NCBI GenBank assembly: GCA_047495785.1
Contig: JBLDXI010000045.1
Span: 620,001-684,000, forward strand
DNA length: 64,000 nucleotides
DNA from: Lepidodermella squamata
Taxonomy: Eukaryota; Gastrotricha
Direction: 5' to 3'
Of this stretch, positions 1 through 12,700 are shown in pieces. The position numbers and the translations under genes are program-made. Each line of letters begins with the position of its first letter. The stretch's first letter is position 1. The notes beneath the pieces were generated by a model, which saw only the letters and a list, made by a program, of their open reading frames with translations, was not told the DNA's origin and did no database searches.

Positions 1-415
1 CCGAGCCGTTTTCCCCGCAGATTTCGGATTTATTTTAGATTCTCGGTCAGCAGATTGAGGCACATTGTGCGAGCGTTGGTCAACAAAGGCTGATAAAGCG
101 TGGAGAAGCAGCAAAAACCTATAAAAGGACTCTTGTAGCTGAGATTACTACATCTAAAAAATTTAGTTTATACCGATCAATAAGCAGCTCTAATAAGGCT
201 GTTTGGATAATCAGTTCCTCATTTTCATCATCAGTCAAGCGATACTTTTGCAACTGATCAGCAATGTTGATATCGTAGCCATTGCGATCTGGATATTTCC
301 AGGAGGTTTGATGCAGGGGCCCAACACGCGAAACAATATCAAGAATGACACTGTGAACATCTTCGATATCGGCTTTTAAAAGCTCCACTTGATATGATGC
401 AGCTGAGCCAGTCAT
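1..415 (-). CDS. CCDC157: CCDC157-like protein, 5' part, truncated by the window edge
   Basis: Two exons are visible: 174-415 with the ATG at 413-415, and 1-118 continuing off the left edge. A 55-nt intron (119-173) joins them in phase 2, turning an apparent stop into a continuing helix rich in Leu. Seen: an N-terminal segment with VSRVGPLHQTSWKYPDRNGY, then a Leu-rich stretch LLELLIDRFLLLLHALSAF after splicing. The SRxGP...SWKxPDR...LLEL.IDR.LLLLQ pattern is what I recall for the N-terminus of vertebrate CCDC157, a coiled-coil protein linked to Golgi/acrosome function and spermatogenesis; this is from memory, not a search. A splice-acceptor-like AG lies at 431-432, 16 nt upstream of the ATG, so a 5' leader exon or trans-spliced leader is likely. 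The C-terminal coiled coil is outside the window. Family call moderate, gene call good. Confidence 0.72.
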
Positions 416-432
416 TTTGATCTTAGAGCCCT

Positions 433-3400
433 AACACAAGGAAAATCTTGAGAATATGAAGCACAATCAAAATGACATAAAAGCAAGAAAAAAAGTTCCA
501 AGACTCACACAAAACGCTTAGTTTAAAAACGATACGGAAAAACGAGACAATAATCACATCGTAATAGCCAGTCGCCTCCGAATAATTGATTCTTGCATGG
601 CTCGATAATGAACTAAAAAATGACTGAGAGCTTTGGGTACAATCAACAGCGCGATCAGTTCGACCGGGCGACATCGGGGACAAAGTCCATTTTCTTGGCA
701 GTCCACAATATTTGCAGTTTTTTAATTGTCACCAGAAATAAACTTTATTATTGTTATCATTTTTTATATGTATTTTATTTGATTATCGAAAAATAATTTT
801 TGCTTAGCAAACGACGCTATTGATCGATACATCGGCATCCGTTTATGTCCTTTGAAAGCCAACCAGCCATTCATGGTTCGTTAGAATAACATGCTTTTGT
901 CTTCTATCAGCTGTCACGTCGCCCCCATGCCGTGAGATGCTCCTTTACCGTTAACATAAATATTTCTTGTTTTTCACTTCATTTTGGATGTGGGACAGTA
1001 ATTGGCAATTTATGCATAATAAAGAATAGCAAGTCAGTAATCCCTATCTCGCTACATATTTGGCTGTTTGCCGCCGTTAAATATTTTTATCAACGTTTCG
1101 AGTTTCCAGTCGTTGCAATAAATGTAGTTTGAAATATTCCGCATGAGTTCTAGCTGATAGATCGTTTACTATCGATCATTTAATTTAATTTTATGTATCT
1201 AGGAATCTCAAACTCCAATCTTCCCAAACACCAAGCTCATCGAAATTAAATATCAAACCAAGAATCTTATACTTATTCTCCCTGGTGACTTAAAGATTGA
1301 CGGTCTTCTTAGTTATCTATTTTTATGATGCATTTACAGCCTGCGAATCACGTATTTGATCTGAGTTGTATGACTTAGGTGAACTGCGTGAATTAACTGT
1401 TTTAAAATGTGTGAATAGCTATAATCTAATAATGCTGAATGCTGAATGCTAATTACGCTCTATTCGCTGACCTTAAAAATGTACAATTTGCGATTTACTT
1501 TCATGAGTTATTTAGGTACTTGCAACGTCCTGCAGAACTCTAGAATTCTCCGCGTTTAGTAGAAGCATCCCGATTAAATGTAAAATTGAGCAAAGGTTTC
1601 CCCATGATAACTGAAATATCCACTCAGATCATGGAGTTTTGAGCCTGGATCATACCAAATGCAAATGCAAATGCTGCGATCTGCAAATCTCGAGACTGGG
1701 GCGGAATAGACGGAGTAGAAATTGTTTCGCCAACCGCTAATTTTATATGTTATACATTTTTTCTTTAAATTTTAAATTTCTTCGAATTAAGATTAGTCCG
1801 TGGCATAGCATGCTTCTTCATGTCGCTATCATAATAGTTGAGGTAACTTGACACAGCGACGTTCTAACAGCAGGTCTTATTTTAAATATATACCTGTGCA
1901 AATAAGAACCACTCTAAAGAAATATATTAGTTGAAATAAATAAGTCCGTGTGGCTCGCTATTGCTACAGAAATAAGCCTGTCATTTTCGATTATTTATCA
2001 GTTATTTGACCGCTGCTCTTTTCGTGCAGTTCTTAAATCATTATTAACACACACTTTTCACCTTTGTAATCCACAGATGCAAGATACGACCACGATAGTG
2101 CAAATTTTGTAGGGCGCAATAAATATTATTACTTGTCTGCACTTGGCACCGAAGGTCTGAAGTTCATTGTTTAGTAGTGGCTAAATTTGCCTGATTTGTT
2201 ATTATTTCCCCGCTCTTCATATTACTGGCAATGCCCAGCAGACAGCGGGCTAATTTGGAATTCAGAGCGGTAGGTTGCACTGACCAGCAGACTTGATCAG
2301 TTTGCGCCCACAGAAGCACAGTATTGCTGTAAATATGTTAGGACATATTCTTAGTCTTTAATGCTCGATAGCGTGGCCGCTAACACGCAAGGTGGGTGTA
2401 CGTGCATACTAGCACAACTTGAAACCGCGCCAAAGAAAATCGATTTCTACTTCTCTAGTAATTTCTCAGGTTGCTCAAATTATGTTTTCGCATGCTATCC
2501 ACTTCCGCTTGTGTCGGTAGTATTAACACGATTTGTTGACGCTTCAAATGAAGCACTTCTCAGGTAATTCATAGGGACTTCATTCATATGTCATGATCAT
2601 TACTCATCAACGGCGCTAAAAAATGCACGGCATTGCGAACTGTACTTTGTTTAATCGAAAACCATACATTTTTGTCCATGAATGGGCAAATTATTTGTTC
2701 TGACGTGAACAATGTTAGTGGTGTTAGTTTCCCTTCCCAGGATACATTGTGGTGGCTCATTAATCAGTATGCCATAAAAAACTATCGTAGCTAAATTTGA
2801 GATATATTCTGATCATATCCTAATTTAGTAAGGATGTCTTTTTATTTAGCATAAAAGTGAGACAATTATACATGGGCTCAACTGCGAAGTGCGCAGTCGT
2901 AAACAAGTGGCCGTTTGAATGCTTCGAAACTCCTTTGAGCGGCCATCGTTCTAAATACCTGAATACACTAATGCAATGCCTTTTGCCCTCGATTTCAAGT
3001 GTGATACATCGTTCTTTTATTACTTTGCCGCCTAGCGGAACTGTAAGTCGATAATAAAAAACTTATTGCCCCTTTGGTTTTTACCAGCTAAATTATGTGC
3101 GCAGTGCAATGAATGGCATTTTTCGCTAAAATAATAATAATACTTTTCACATGTAGTAAAGGTATTACTGCGCGCGGCGCCTGCTTTCAATCCGCACGGC
3201 GAATTGTATTGACTAGTTTTTGATCTTTTCTAACACTTGGCATGCCTCTAGCTCCCCTGGGTTTACCTGTTCCGACACATACACATGCAGCGCCGGTTTG
3301 CGTGGTGACGCTTTTTCATTCGGCTGCCTGCTGCCGGCGCACCCTTCATAAACGCAAAAATGTATGATTACCTATGCTGCTGCGGCGAAACATCAAAAGT

Positions 3401-3753
3401 ACTACCTGTTCTTTCACACGCAGCTACAGTGCACAAATGACACAGCGCGCAGAAATTTTATAGATTTCGCTCGCACGCGGCATTGATGCGCTGTCTCAAT
3501 AATGTGTTATTATTTTGCAAGCCGTTCAATATAAGCAAACCAACTCTTTGTGTTTTTCGTCGGGCGTCTTCGATCACATGCGAAAAAGAGTACAAGACTC
3601 ATCGTGGTAATAACTGCTAAATGCCATTGATATGCATACTTTTATAGATTTTACCACACTCAGTTACAACACAATGATAAATCGTTGTTTTCGCCACTTC
3701 GCACCTGAATGCTGTCCAGATTGAGCAGCCTTCGCCGCCAAATCAATTAGGAC
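433..3753. other. Intergenic region between the CCDC157-like gene and the TOGARAM1-like gene
   Basis: About 3.3 kb with only short, unconserved-looking ORFs. It separates two divergently transcribed genes and must hold their promoters. It contains two overlapping octamer motifs near 1659-1672 and a small tandem repeat of GCTGAAT near 1433-1450. I found no RNA gene, and no X-box of the RYYNYYATRRNRAC type, although both flanking genes look ciliary. Confidence 0.6.
1659..1672 (+). promoter_or_regulatory. Two overlapping POU-type octamer motifs
   Basis: The 8-mer ATGCAAAT occurs at 1659-1666 and again at 1665-1672. This is the established octamer bound by POU-domain factors. It lies about 2.1 kb upstream of the TOGARAM1-like ATG and 1.2 kb from the CCDC157-like ATG. 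Function is inferred only; short motifs occur by chance, but two overlapping copies are less common. Confidence 0.25.
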
Positions 3754-6700
3754 ATGGCGTTGCAACACAGCAGCTATGAGCCATCGTCCAACTTCGGAAG
3801 TTACGGCGCTCGTTACGGAGCCGGTGGTTTCACGGGTTATGGCGGCTATGACGCCAGTTTACCGTCCACCGCCGCTTCAACAACGTCGAACGGCTTTGAA
3901 GGCTCGGGCTATAACGCCACAATGTCGTCTTTCACTAACTCGGCCTTGGTACCGCTCGACGAGCAGCAGATTTACGAGAGATTAGCCGATCAGAGTTACA
4001 AATCTAGATCGGAAATTCTCGACCACCTTCGCATCGTACTGCGCCGTAGTGCTACCGCCCTACCCTACAACAACCCGGAAATCGTGTTCGATGGCCTCGC
4101 CCTTGCGTTGACTGACTCAACTTGGGACGTTCGTCAACAAACCATCCAAGTTATTCGCGACGCGCTACCGAAATTGGGCGATCGGCTAGTACCCTGCATG
4201 ACTATAGTCATGCCTTTACTTATCAACAACATCGGCGACCGGAAAGCAACGGTCAGAAAAGGTGTGACTCAGGCCCTTCATTGTTACCTGAAGCAACCGA
4301 AAGCCGACGCTTCGTTATGTTTGAATGCCTTGATAGCGCATGGCTTCAACTCGAACGATACAGAAGTTGTACGGGAAGTTGTAGCGATCGTTCCGGTTTT
4401 ATTGACGCAAGAATTTGCGGATATGATCGATATTTCTCGGTTAATGAGCGAGCTTATGAAAAAATTGCCCGCCGAGGGTCAGCCTGTTAAGGACAGACTC
4501 GAACAACTCGCGCTAGCTGGGTTGGAAAAAATGCGAAGCGTCGTCGGTGAGGCGAGATTTCGCGATGCCCAAAGCCGATGCCCTCGAGCCCTAAGAAGGC
4601 GCTATAACATTTTGCAACCTGAAAACACCGGTATGGATGCAGACAGTGATCACGAGCCTGATGCGGTTTCATCCCGCCTTCCTGTGAGCCAAGGCAGCGT
4701 GCGTAACAGCTTCGCTACTGGTAATACTGACTCAGCGGCTCCGGTGAACAACGCGGTTCCTGTCGCGTCTTATGCGTCTGTTGTAGCGCCTTCAACCCCA
4801 GTAACACCGGTCACGGTTTCAAATGTCACCGAGTCAAAGTATTTTGGCATTATTCCAGGAGATGTTTACGCTAAGGTTTGATATTTTGACGTTTTCGATT
4901 TTATCTCTCAGTTATTGTTTTGAGGCTAAATTTTTCGCCCAATTTGTTTTGAATTCCCTCTAGATTCTAGGTTCTAATAATTTGAAAAATTAACGAGTAA
5001 TGAATTGCGGTAAAATGGGCTCGGGATGATTAATTATGCACACATTTCCAAATTGGCCAGTTTTTACAGTTCAAACCAAAAATATTTACGCTAATTGATT
5101 CAATAATTAATGAAGGGCTCGTGGCGTAAATTTTCGTCAATTTTATGAACTTTTATTTTTCCGCAGTTGATGGACGATAACCCGCGCGCGCGTCTCGAGG
5201 GCGCCGATGAGCTGAAGGCGATAATAACGCGGCTGCAATCGGGAATAGCGCTTCACTCGAGTCTTTCCGATCTACTGCGCTTTCTGTCCGATTTTCTCGA
5301 CGATGCGAATTTCAAAGTTGTAACAACAACGCTTGAAATTTTCCTCCTGCTCATCAAGACCGCCGTCGACATTCGCTCGCACGTCGGCGCCATCGTCGAC
5401 GCCGTCGGCCGGCGCATGAGCGACGCCAAGCTGCTGATCCGCCAGGGCGTCTCCAGCGTCATGCTGCAGTTGATGCGCCTCGTCAGCGCCATGCCCGTCA
5501 TCGAGCTCATCTCGGCGTATTTCCGCCACAAAAACTCACGAATGCGGCAGGAAAGCGTTAATCTCGCCATCGCGGCGCTACTCAGTTTCCCGAAGGAAGA
5601 CTTCGACTTCGAGTTTTTGTCCAACGCCGTTGTCCCGCTGCTGCTCGACTCGAAAGTTCAGGTGCGCCAGGCTGCGATAGAATGCGTCTCAGTCATCGCG
5701 CACCTGCTCAACCCGAGCGAGGTTTCGGTGCTAATGCGGGCGATTCACAAGGTCGAGGACGCGAACCCGACCGAGGGCGAAGGCCTGGCGGCGGCGGTTA
5801 AAGTTCGAGCTGCTCGCCACCAACTGCCTCATTTGAACTCGGACGGGCTGGTCGAGTACTCAGTCGCATTGCCGGGTTCGGCCAGCCAACGCGCAATGCG
5901 CCCGATGCCGGCCGGTTCGGACACTTCGCTGATTTTAGCCGCGGCAGGCGGCCACTCGGCGGCCCGGCCTTCACAATCAGTTGCCGTCTTCACGGGAGGG
6001 GAGGATTTTACGGGTCCGAGAACCCCGCTTTCTGGAAAAGCGCGTCTGCCCTGGCAATCTGCTCAACAATTTCCGCCTCAGTCTGACCAGGTAATTCAAT
6101 AATTCAAAAATGAGAAAAAAATTAAATTAGGGAAAAATGTGAAGAATTAGGTTTTCAGCATCATTATTCAGCTGATTTTTAAAAATTCTACTCAAAATTA
6201 GTCTGGCGATTTTCACATTTTGCGGATCTTGAAATTTTTCTTGAAATTTGTTTGACAATCTTTTCAAGTCATTTTAGCCGCTAGGGCTCAAATCCCGGTT
6301 TTTATGTTCTCTCGATTTATTTTTGTTCGTCTTTTTTATTGGGACGGAATTTGGGCGAAACGAGGCTCTCAAGTTTATTGCACCATTTTTCAATATACTT
6401 TTCGCCGGGCATTATTAACGCGACATCCGTTGTGTTGCTTGTCACATGACTTTGTCGCCGTTGGCTCCCTTTTTTTATACCGGCTTTTTGCCTCACCTGC
6501 GTACACGTCATAAAAATGTTCGAACTTGGCATAGGTACAGCGCACGCCGCTTGAGTTTGATTATATTCTTTCGAATCGAACTATACACACCTGTGTGTCT
6601 GCATTTCATTGTTTTACACCGGCTGCGTGCGCGCTTGCGGTCTTCTTATATTATAATTATTATTTTCTCGGCCTCGAGGCGCGTCTGTGCAGCGCGGTGC

Positions 6701-9700
6701 GATTTTTTATTAAAAATGTATTAGCTATTGTTGTTCGAGCGCACACGCTGCGCGCTTCGCTAAGCTTGCGGTGCATATGTTTCTTTAGCTTTATTATTCC
6801 GATACTACTACTATACACTAGCTCGTCTTGCGGCGCGGAAGTTTGTCAGTCCTCGAGCTGGCGCGCACGTGTGGCCATTTTGCTTGTCATTGTTGCAAAT
6901 CGAGCGATAGATTTCCTCGATCCTGTGACGGAAATAACTCACGCGATCGATGCAGACGGAAAAAACGGGAATGAGAGGGCCATAATAACCGTCATTAATA
7001 TCACTTCCGGACAAAATATTTCGTTCCTTTTATTTTTTCCACAACCTGGCAATCGCGGATGTTGTAAATATGTGAGTCACTTAACTACGAAACCCCTCGT
7101 GGCCGAAGAACCAGGCACTCTAAGTGGGCCAGTGCACGCAATTTCTCCGGCGGTATGGCTTATGAAATGATGAAAAAAAGGCACGCTGACCTTGAAGAAC
7201 TATTTCCCTGAGGCGTTGTTGTGCGGTTTGCCGCTCTGATTTCCGCCCTTGTACCTACCGACCAGGTACATTTCAATAAAAAAGTTGTAGAAACAATAAT
7301 AGAGCTGCTCATCTGTTTGATTTTTCCTATCCTAAATGGCCTTAGTGTTGCCGTACATCAGCCAAAAACAGGTAAAACTAGGCATTGATAGAAAAAAATC
7401 AAATTACAGCGGATAAGTATATGGGCTTTGTTTGTTCGAGGCGCGCGCGCTTTGATCTGCGTCACTAAATAATAATAATTATTATTTGATTCCAATCGAT
7501 TTGTTTTTATTTGCTCTTCTCCTTACTTATACTGAGATTGAATCAAGCCACCTGCCGTTTATTCATGGGGGTAGCTCTCGAAAACCTATATTTGCACTGC
7601 TATAGTACTGAATGATGAGGCTTTATTTACGCCAATAACTGTTTGTAAATAAATGCCTTGCACGGGACAATTTTCTGTCAATTTTGGATTTTCAACATGA
7701 TAACGCCGCGTTTCGGGCGTTTGTTGCCACTTTAGCAAAGTCTAGGCGCCACGTGGCCCGGACATGGGCGCTAGCTGCTCGCGGGCCCAGGCGCTGGAGC
7801 CACCGCGAGTCCCCCCACCAACGCCCATCCTTCATAGGAACAACATAGAAAACGAGATATTTGATCAGATATCCGCGCAAAATCAGGTTAATATTTACGT
7901 TTTAAGGGTCATAAGTGCGTTCGATTTTTATTACAAAATGGTCTCGCAACACCCGCGAGTTGTCGCTAATTTCATGTTATTCTCACCTCAGACGGTTCCG
8001 TTCAACAAGCGCGGAAACAACGCCTTTTTCGATGCTGATGACATTGAGGAACTTGTCCCGAATACAATTATTCACGGCAAGTTAGACCCCAAGCGCAACA
8101 AACAGCCGGAAAATGGCGGTTATTACAAGCAATACCTGGAAACGAGCAACAAACGACAGCTGGCCTTTGAGAACGGCAACAGCAACAACCATGGCAACCG
8201 GTTAAACCATCAAATGCCTGGACATATGTGTAAGTTCAAGTCGAAATCTCGCCGGAAAATCGTTCAAAAAACGAATTTTTATTAGCTTCCTCAACTGAAG
8301 TTTTAAACGCACCTCGAAGCGAAAGCCCAGCTGTTGACGTGTGGAGCTACGACGATGCTGGTAAATCAACTTTTTTTCATGATATCATAGCAAATTAATA
8401 TGCGTGATATAAATTGTAATAATGACCTTCTTGTAAATAACGTGAATCACGCTGTTTCAGCTTTTTCAAGCTGGATCAATGAACTAACAAAGAAGGCCGG
8501 GAAATCTGGTAAAGTTTGATGTTGCGAATGATGTGTAGTTCCCTTGATTGTTTGGAACCCTTGGAATGTTTGACAAATTTTGGCCTTGCAGGGAAATTAT
8601 CCAAATTAATTCGATACGGATTGGAATTTTCTCTTAAAATTCAAACTTTATTTTCCGATGTAAATGTTGCTTTTTTATTTATGATTTCCACGCAAATTTC
8701 CGAAAATATTAATATTTTTTTTAATATTACAGACCATGTTGGACGTCGCGCCCCTCCTCAGCCGAAACATCGAGCCAGCCAGGCGTTGATGCGACCAGCT
8801 CAACTAGCCATCAATCAGAACTCTTATTCGGATAAAGAGCAAATGATGTCCCAAACATTGCCGCAGCCTCAGCATTCGAAAAAAGGCCCGTTGATGGCGC
8901 CAAACGGGGCGGCAGTTGCGCCGAAACAGCTCGCCAACTCGGTTGCGTTCGAGTTGTCGGCGAAAGCTGCCCTGGACCAGCAGCAGGCGTCGGTTAACGG
9001 CTCGTCGAACCACCTTTCGCCACCAGAGCAGATGAAACAGCGAGGCAGTGCTTCGCAACGCCGAGCTCAACGCATTTTCGACCGACTGGAATCGGAAGAC
9101 AGCGGCGTGGGCTCCGGGTCTCACGGCCAGAGCGGCCCGGGTAGTAACAAATCATCGGCTGGCAAGAGCCTTGCTAATGAAATCGACGAGCTGTCGCCTA
9201 AAATGCCTCATCGCAAAGTTCCTGCGCTCGAAAAAGCTTTCTTCGTTGACTTGTAAGTTTTTCATTAGAATGACTGAAAATTTTAAAATATTTAAATTTA
9301 AATTTTGAATTTTGAATTAAATTTTTTTTTAATTAAAATTTAGTTCAGTGGAATCAAAATTGAATTTAAAATAAAATTGTGTTTTTTTCAACAATTTCGG
9401 AATTTTATAATAAATTATTAGAATCCAAAATAAATTACAACATTCATGCATGCATTTTTTTAATTTTAAAATTCTTTATTTCAGTAACGAAGATAAGCCT
9501 GTGAAAGCTCCGCCAAAGGCGCGACCAAAGCCTGTTAAAACTAGCGATTCGCCCCCTCGACTTCCCGACAATGAATCGATGATGTTCGACGACCAACCGC
9601 TGGCTTCGGATCACAACCGTCGTCAAAATAGGCAGCATCAAAATAACAGTGAGTTGGCTAAATTCTGTAAACTTACTCGAGTAATCTCAACCCCCTATGC

Positions 9701-12700
9701 ATGATCTTTAAATGTGACCTGTTTTACTGATCTATTTTTGTTAAAAAATCTCAAATTTCTTGCATGTGGCTTATTTCACCTGATACTAAAGGCATGGCTG
9801 TTATGGATGTTGAATCTGACCAACCTCCCGCTTCGAACCATGATAACAAAAACGATACCGCTGATGATAACACTGCACAAAACGGCAAGGATTTGCCCGT
9901 ACCAGTTCGACCGGGAAGACCGGAGCGAAAATCACTGCCTGGTAAATATTGGGCTCTTATATCGCAAAATCAAAACACCGCTTATTTTATATCAATTTTA
10001 ATTTCCTCTTATTTTCTTTTTTCTCATCTTTTCTTTTGTTTTCGTTTCGCCTCGTTGCGTTGCGTATCAAAGGTAATCCTCCTCCTCCGCCGTCAGACGA
10101 GCGTCAAAGTCAAAATGCAACGCTGAGCCAAAATCAAAATAATTCAAATTCGGTTAACCTGTCTGCTGACGCGTTTAGTCACCCTATTAATCAAAACAAC
10201 AACAACACCAGCAACAACAGCTCACCGGCGATAAAGCTGATATCGACAGCTAGCTTTTCTAGTAATAATAGTTCAAATTTCAATTCGCTGACTTCTCATG
10301 CAATGCAAATTCACGTTCCTCACGCCCCGCCAAACTCGCAACGTTCGAACATCCCAACTTACCAGTACCCGAACGCCAGTAATCAACTCCTTCAGATGAG
10401 CAGCAACAGTCACAATGGAGATGGTACTGAATAAATCTTATAGCTTGATTCGCATTTTTAGTCACCTATCACATTTTTCGTTGTTACGCATGACCTATCC
10501 CAAATTTTTTTGAACGATCGACCGTAAAAATTAATATTTTTCCATAATTTTTCAGCTCTAATGGAAGAAGATGGTTTGAATGGGTTTCAAAAGCCGAGGA
10601 AACAGCCGCCGCCTATCAAACAACCGGTCATCGCTTTGGGGGCGATAAACAACCGAGGCCGGGCTGGTTTCGAGGTTGGCGAACCCAACGAGCCGTTCAA
10701 CAACAGCTTCAATAACAGTATGAATGGCAACAACGGTGACGAGCCGTTCTTCACCAAGTCTTTACCGAGGCCGAAACGGCAGCAACAATCAACAGATCAA
10801 GCCGCGTTTGAACAAATGAATTCGTATCGATCTCCGAACCACGCGCCGTCAGAACCAGCCTTCCCCGGAAACGCCACTTATTCCTACCTGGCGAATCTGG
10901 AAACAGGTTCTAGCAGCGGAATCGGGTCCAACTCGCCGCCTGGCCGCACTGATAACAGTCTGATTCGAAGTGGAATGGGCTTCCCGAGCCGCGAAGATCT
11001 CAGCCGGCAATCTACGCACAGCTTGATGGCTGAGGAGCGGCTGAGAAGTGGCGACGAGCGGATGATTGAGAAGTACGAAGAGCTGAAGCGGCGCCAAAAG
11101 GCGTTTCTTCGAGCTCTTTCGGCCAACTTCGCGTCAGATGTCGTCGCCGCTGAGCATCAATCTATGAATGCGACGATGAGCTCGGGCAGTCTGAGCGCTT
11201 ATGATCACAAGTAAGTTGAAATGTTATTCGTCCTAATGATTTTTTATTGAATGAAGTTGAAAAACGTGTCACCAGTTCGAAGGAAAAATTGTCTCTGGAC
11301 AGTTAAAAAATTTTAAGGCGAAAATGAAATTCTAATGATGATTCACTCATTTTATCGAATAATTTCAGTCATAAAAAAAATTCCTTTCATTTTCGGTTGC
11401 GTGTAAGCTAGCGCGAGTCTCTCGCTTTTTGCGACCCGGCAAATTCGTAAATTTTCAAGTCAATGTCGGCGCTTTTTTGCCTCTTGTGATGACTGTCGCG
11501 TTGGATCGGCTACTGCCAACAGTTCATCGACGAGCTTGCGGCGAAAGTCCGCCGGCATTTCTCTCTTGTTTCTCGGATTTAAAGCTCGCCAAATGATGAA
11601 GGCATTGTTCATTGCAGTTTCAAAGCCCCAGTAGAAAACAGTTCGCGTCCATTTCTGACCAGGCCGAGCGAGTTGCAAAGTTAGGATTTCTGTCAACTCG
11701 CGATCTATTAGAAAGAAAACTCAAAAAATTTAAGATCCTACCGCCAAGTCCTTTAACCCACTTTCGTCCCTGCCAATCAACTCGAAGTCATAGACGTACT
11801 CGGACTCGGGCGTAGATAGCACGTTAAACTTGATGCCCCGCCTATTTTGCTGCGACTCAGTCATACACCTCCATCCAGCCAGTTGCACTTCTTCATCCAT
11901 CTTATCAAAATTCGAAAATATTAAAAACCAAAATATTTGAAAAAATAAATTGCCTTATTTTCAGGATTGTAGCAGCGCTTAAAGGCCTCGCGTAATTTTT
12001 CCAAAAAATCGTTAACCTTCGCGGCTCTATGACAGTAAAAATCTCCTTGAGGCGCGGTCGCGTTATTGTCACCCAGATGTAGATAGTGGAGAATGGCAAA
12101 AAATCGCTCGCCGCTCATAATTTTAGCGATGAAAGCTTCGAAAATAACGAAAATAAAAAGTAATTCAGACTACCTATGCGAAAAAATACCGTTGTAGCCT
12201 ATGATTGCAGACTTATCCCAGTACAATGACATGTCGTATATGACAACCAGAGTCATGGCGACTAAAATAGCGAAAAAACTGTTAAGTTCGGCCTCGTCAA
12301 TATGCATGAATTGCTGCATCCCCGGCTTCCAAACTTGCATCGAGTAAATATTAGTTTGCAAGGTAATTAGGTCAAAAACCGGGAAAAGCGATTTAAAAAT
12401 CGCCAGCCGGCCAAGCTTGCCCTCGCTATGCATAGCAGCTTTATAGGCATCGCGTACTTCTTGCGAAGGTCCTGGCCGTTCTTTCAACGCTTGGCGAGTT
12501 TTAAGCGCTTGCTCAATTTTTTTCCAACTTTCTCGCTTCTTCAACTGCAGTGCCGCATCCTCTTCTTCATCGTATTCTTCCTCGCTCGACAATTCTGTAT
12601 CCGTATCGCCGATATCATCGCGAAAATTATTGCTACTAGTTGCCGTGCAAAACATTTCTTAAAAAATCAATGCTCAAAACCGCATGAAAATAAAAAATAA

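Noticed and set aside
423-683. 86-residue minus-strand ORF upstream of the CCDC157-like ATG
   Set aside because: No recognisable domain; it lies in the likely 5' leader region upstream of the acceptor-like site.
6276-6296. B-box-like GGGCTCAAATCCCGG suggesting a tRNA
   Set aside because: No matching A-box or cloverleaf arms upstream.
6304-7170. Overlapping + strand ORFs of up to 191 residues between TOGARAM1 exons
   Set aside because: Hydrophobic, low-complexity translations with no domain, lying in an AT/GC-patchy intron; no splice support.
7723-7739. GTTGCC...AGCAAA as an X-box before the internal TOGARAM1 start
   Set aside because: The half-sites are 5 nt apart and the second ends in AAA rather than AAC, outside the X-box consensus.
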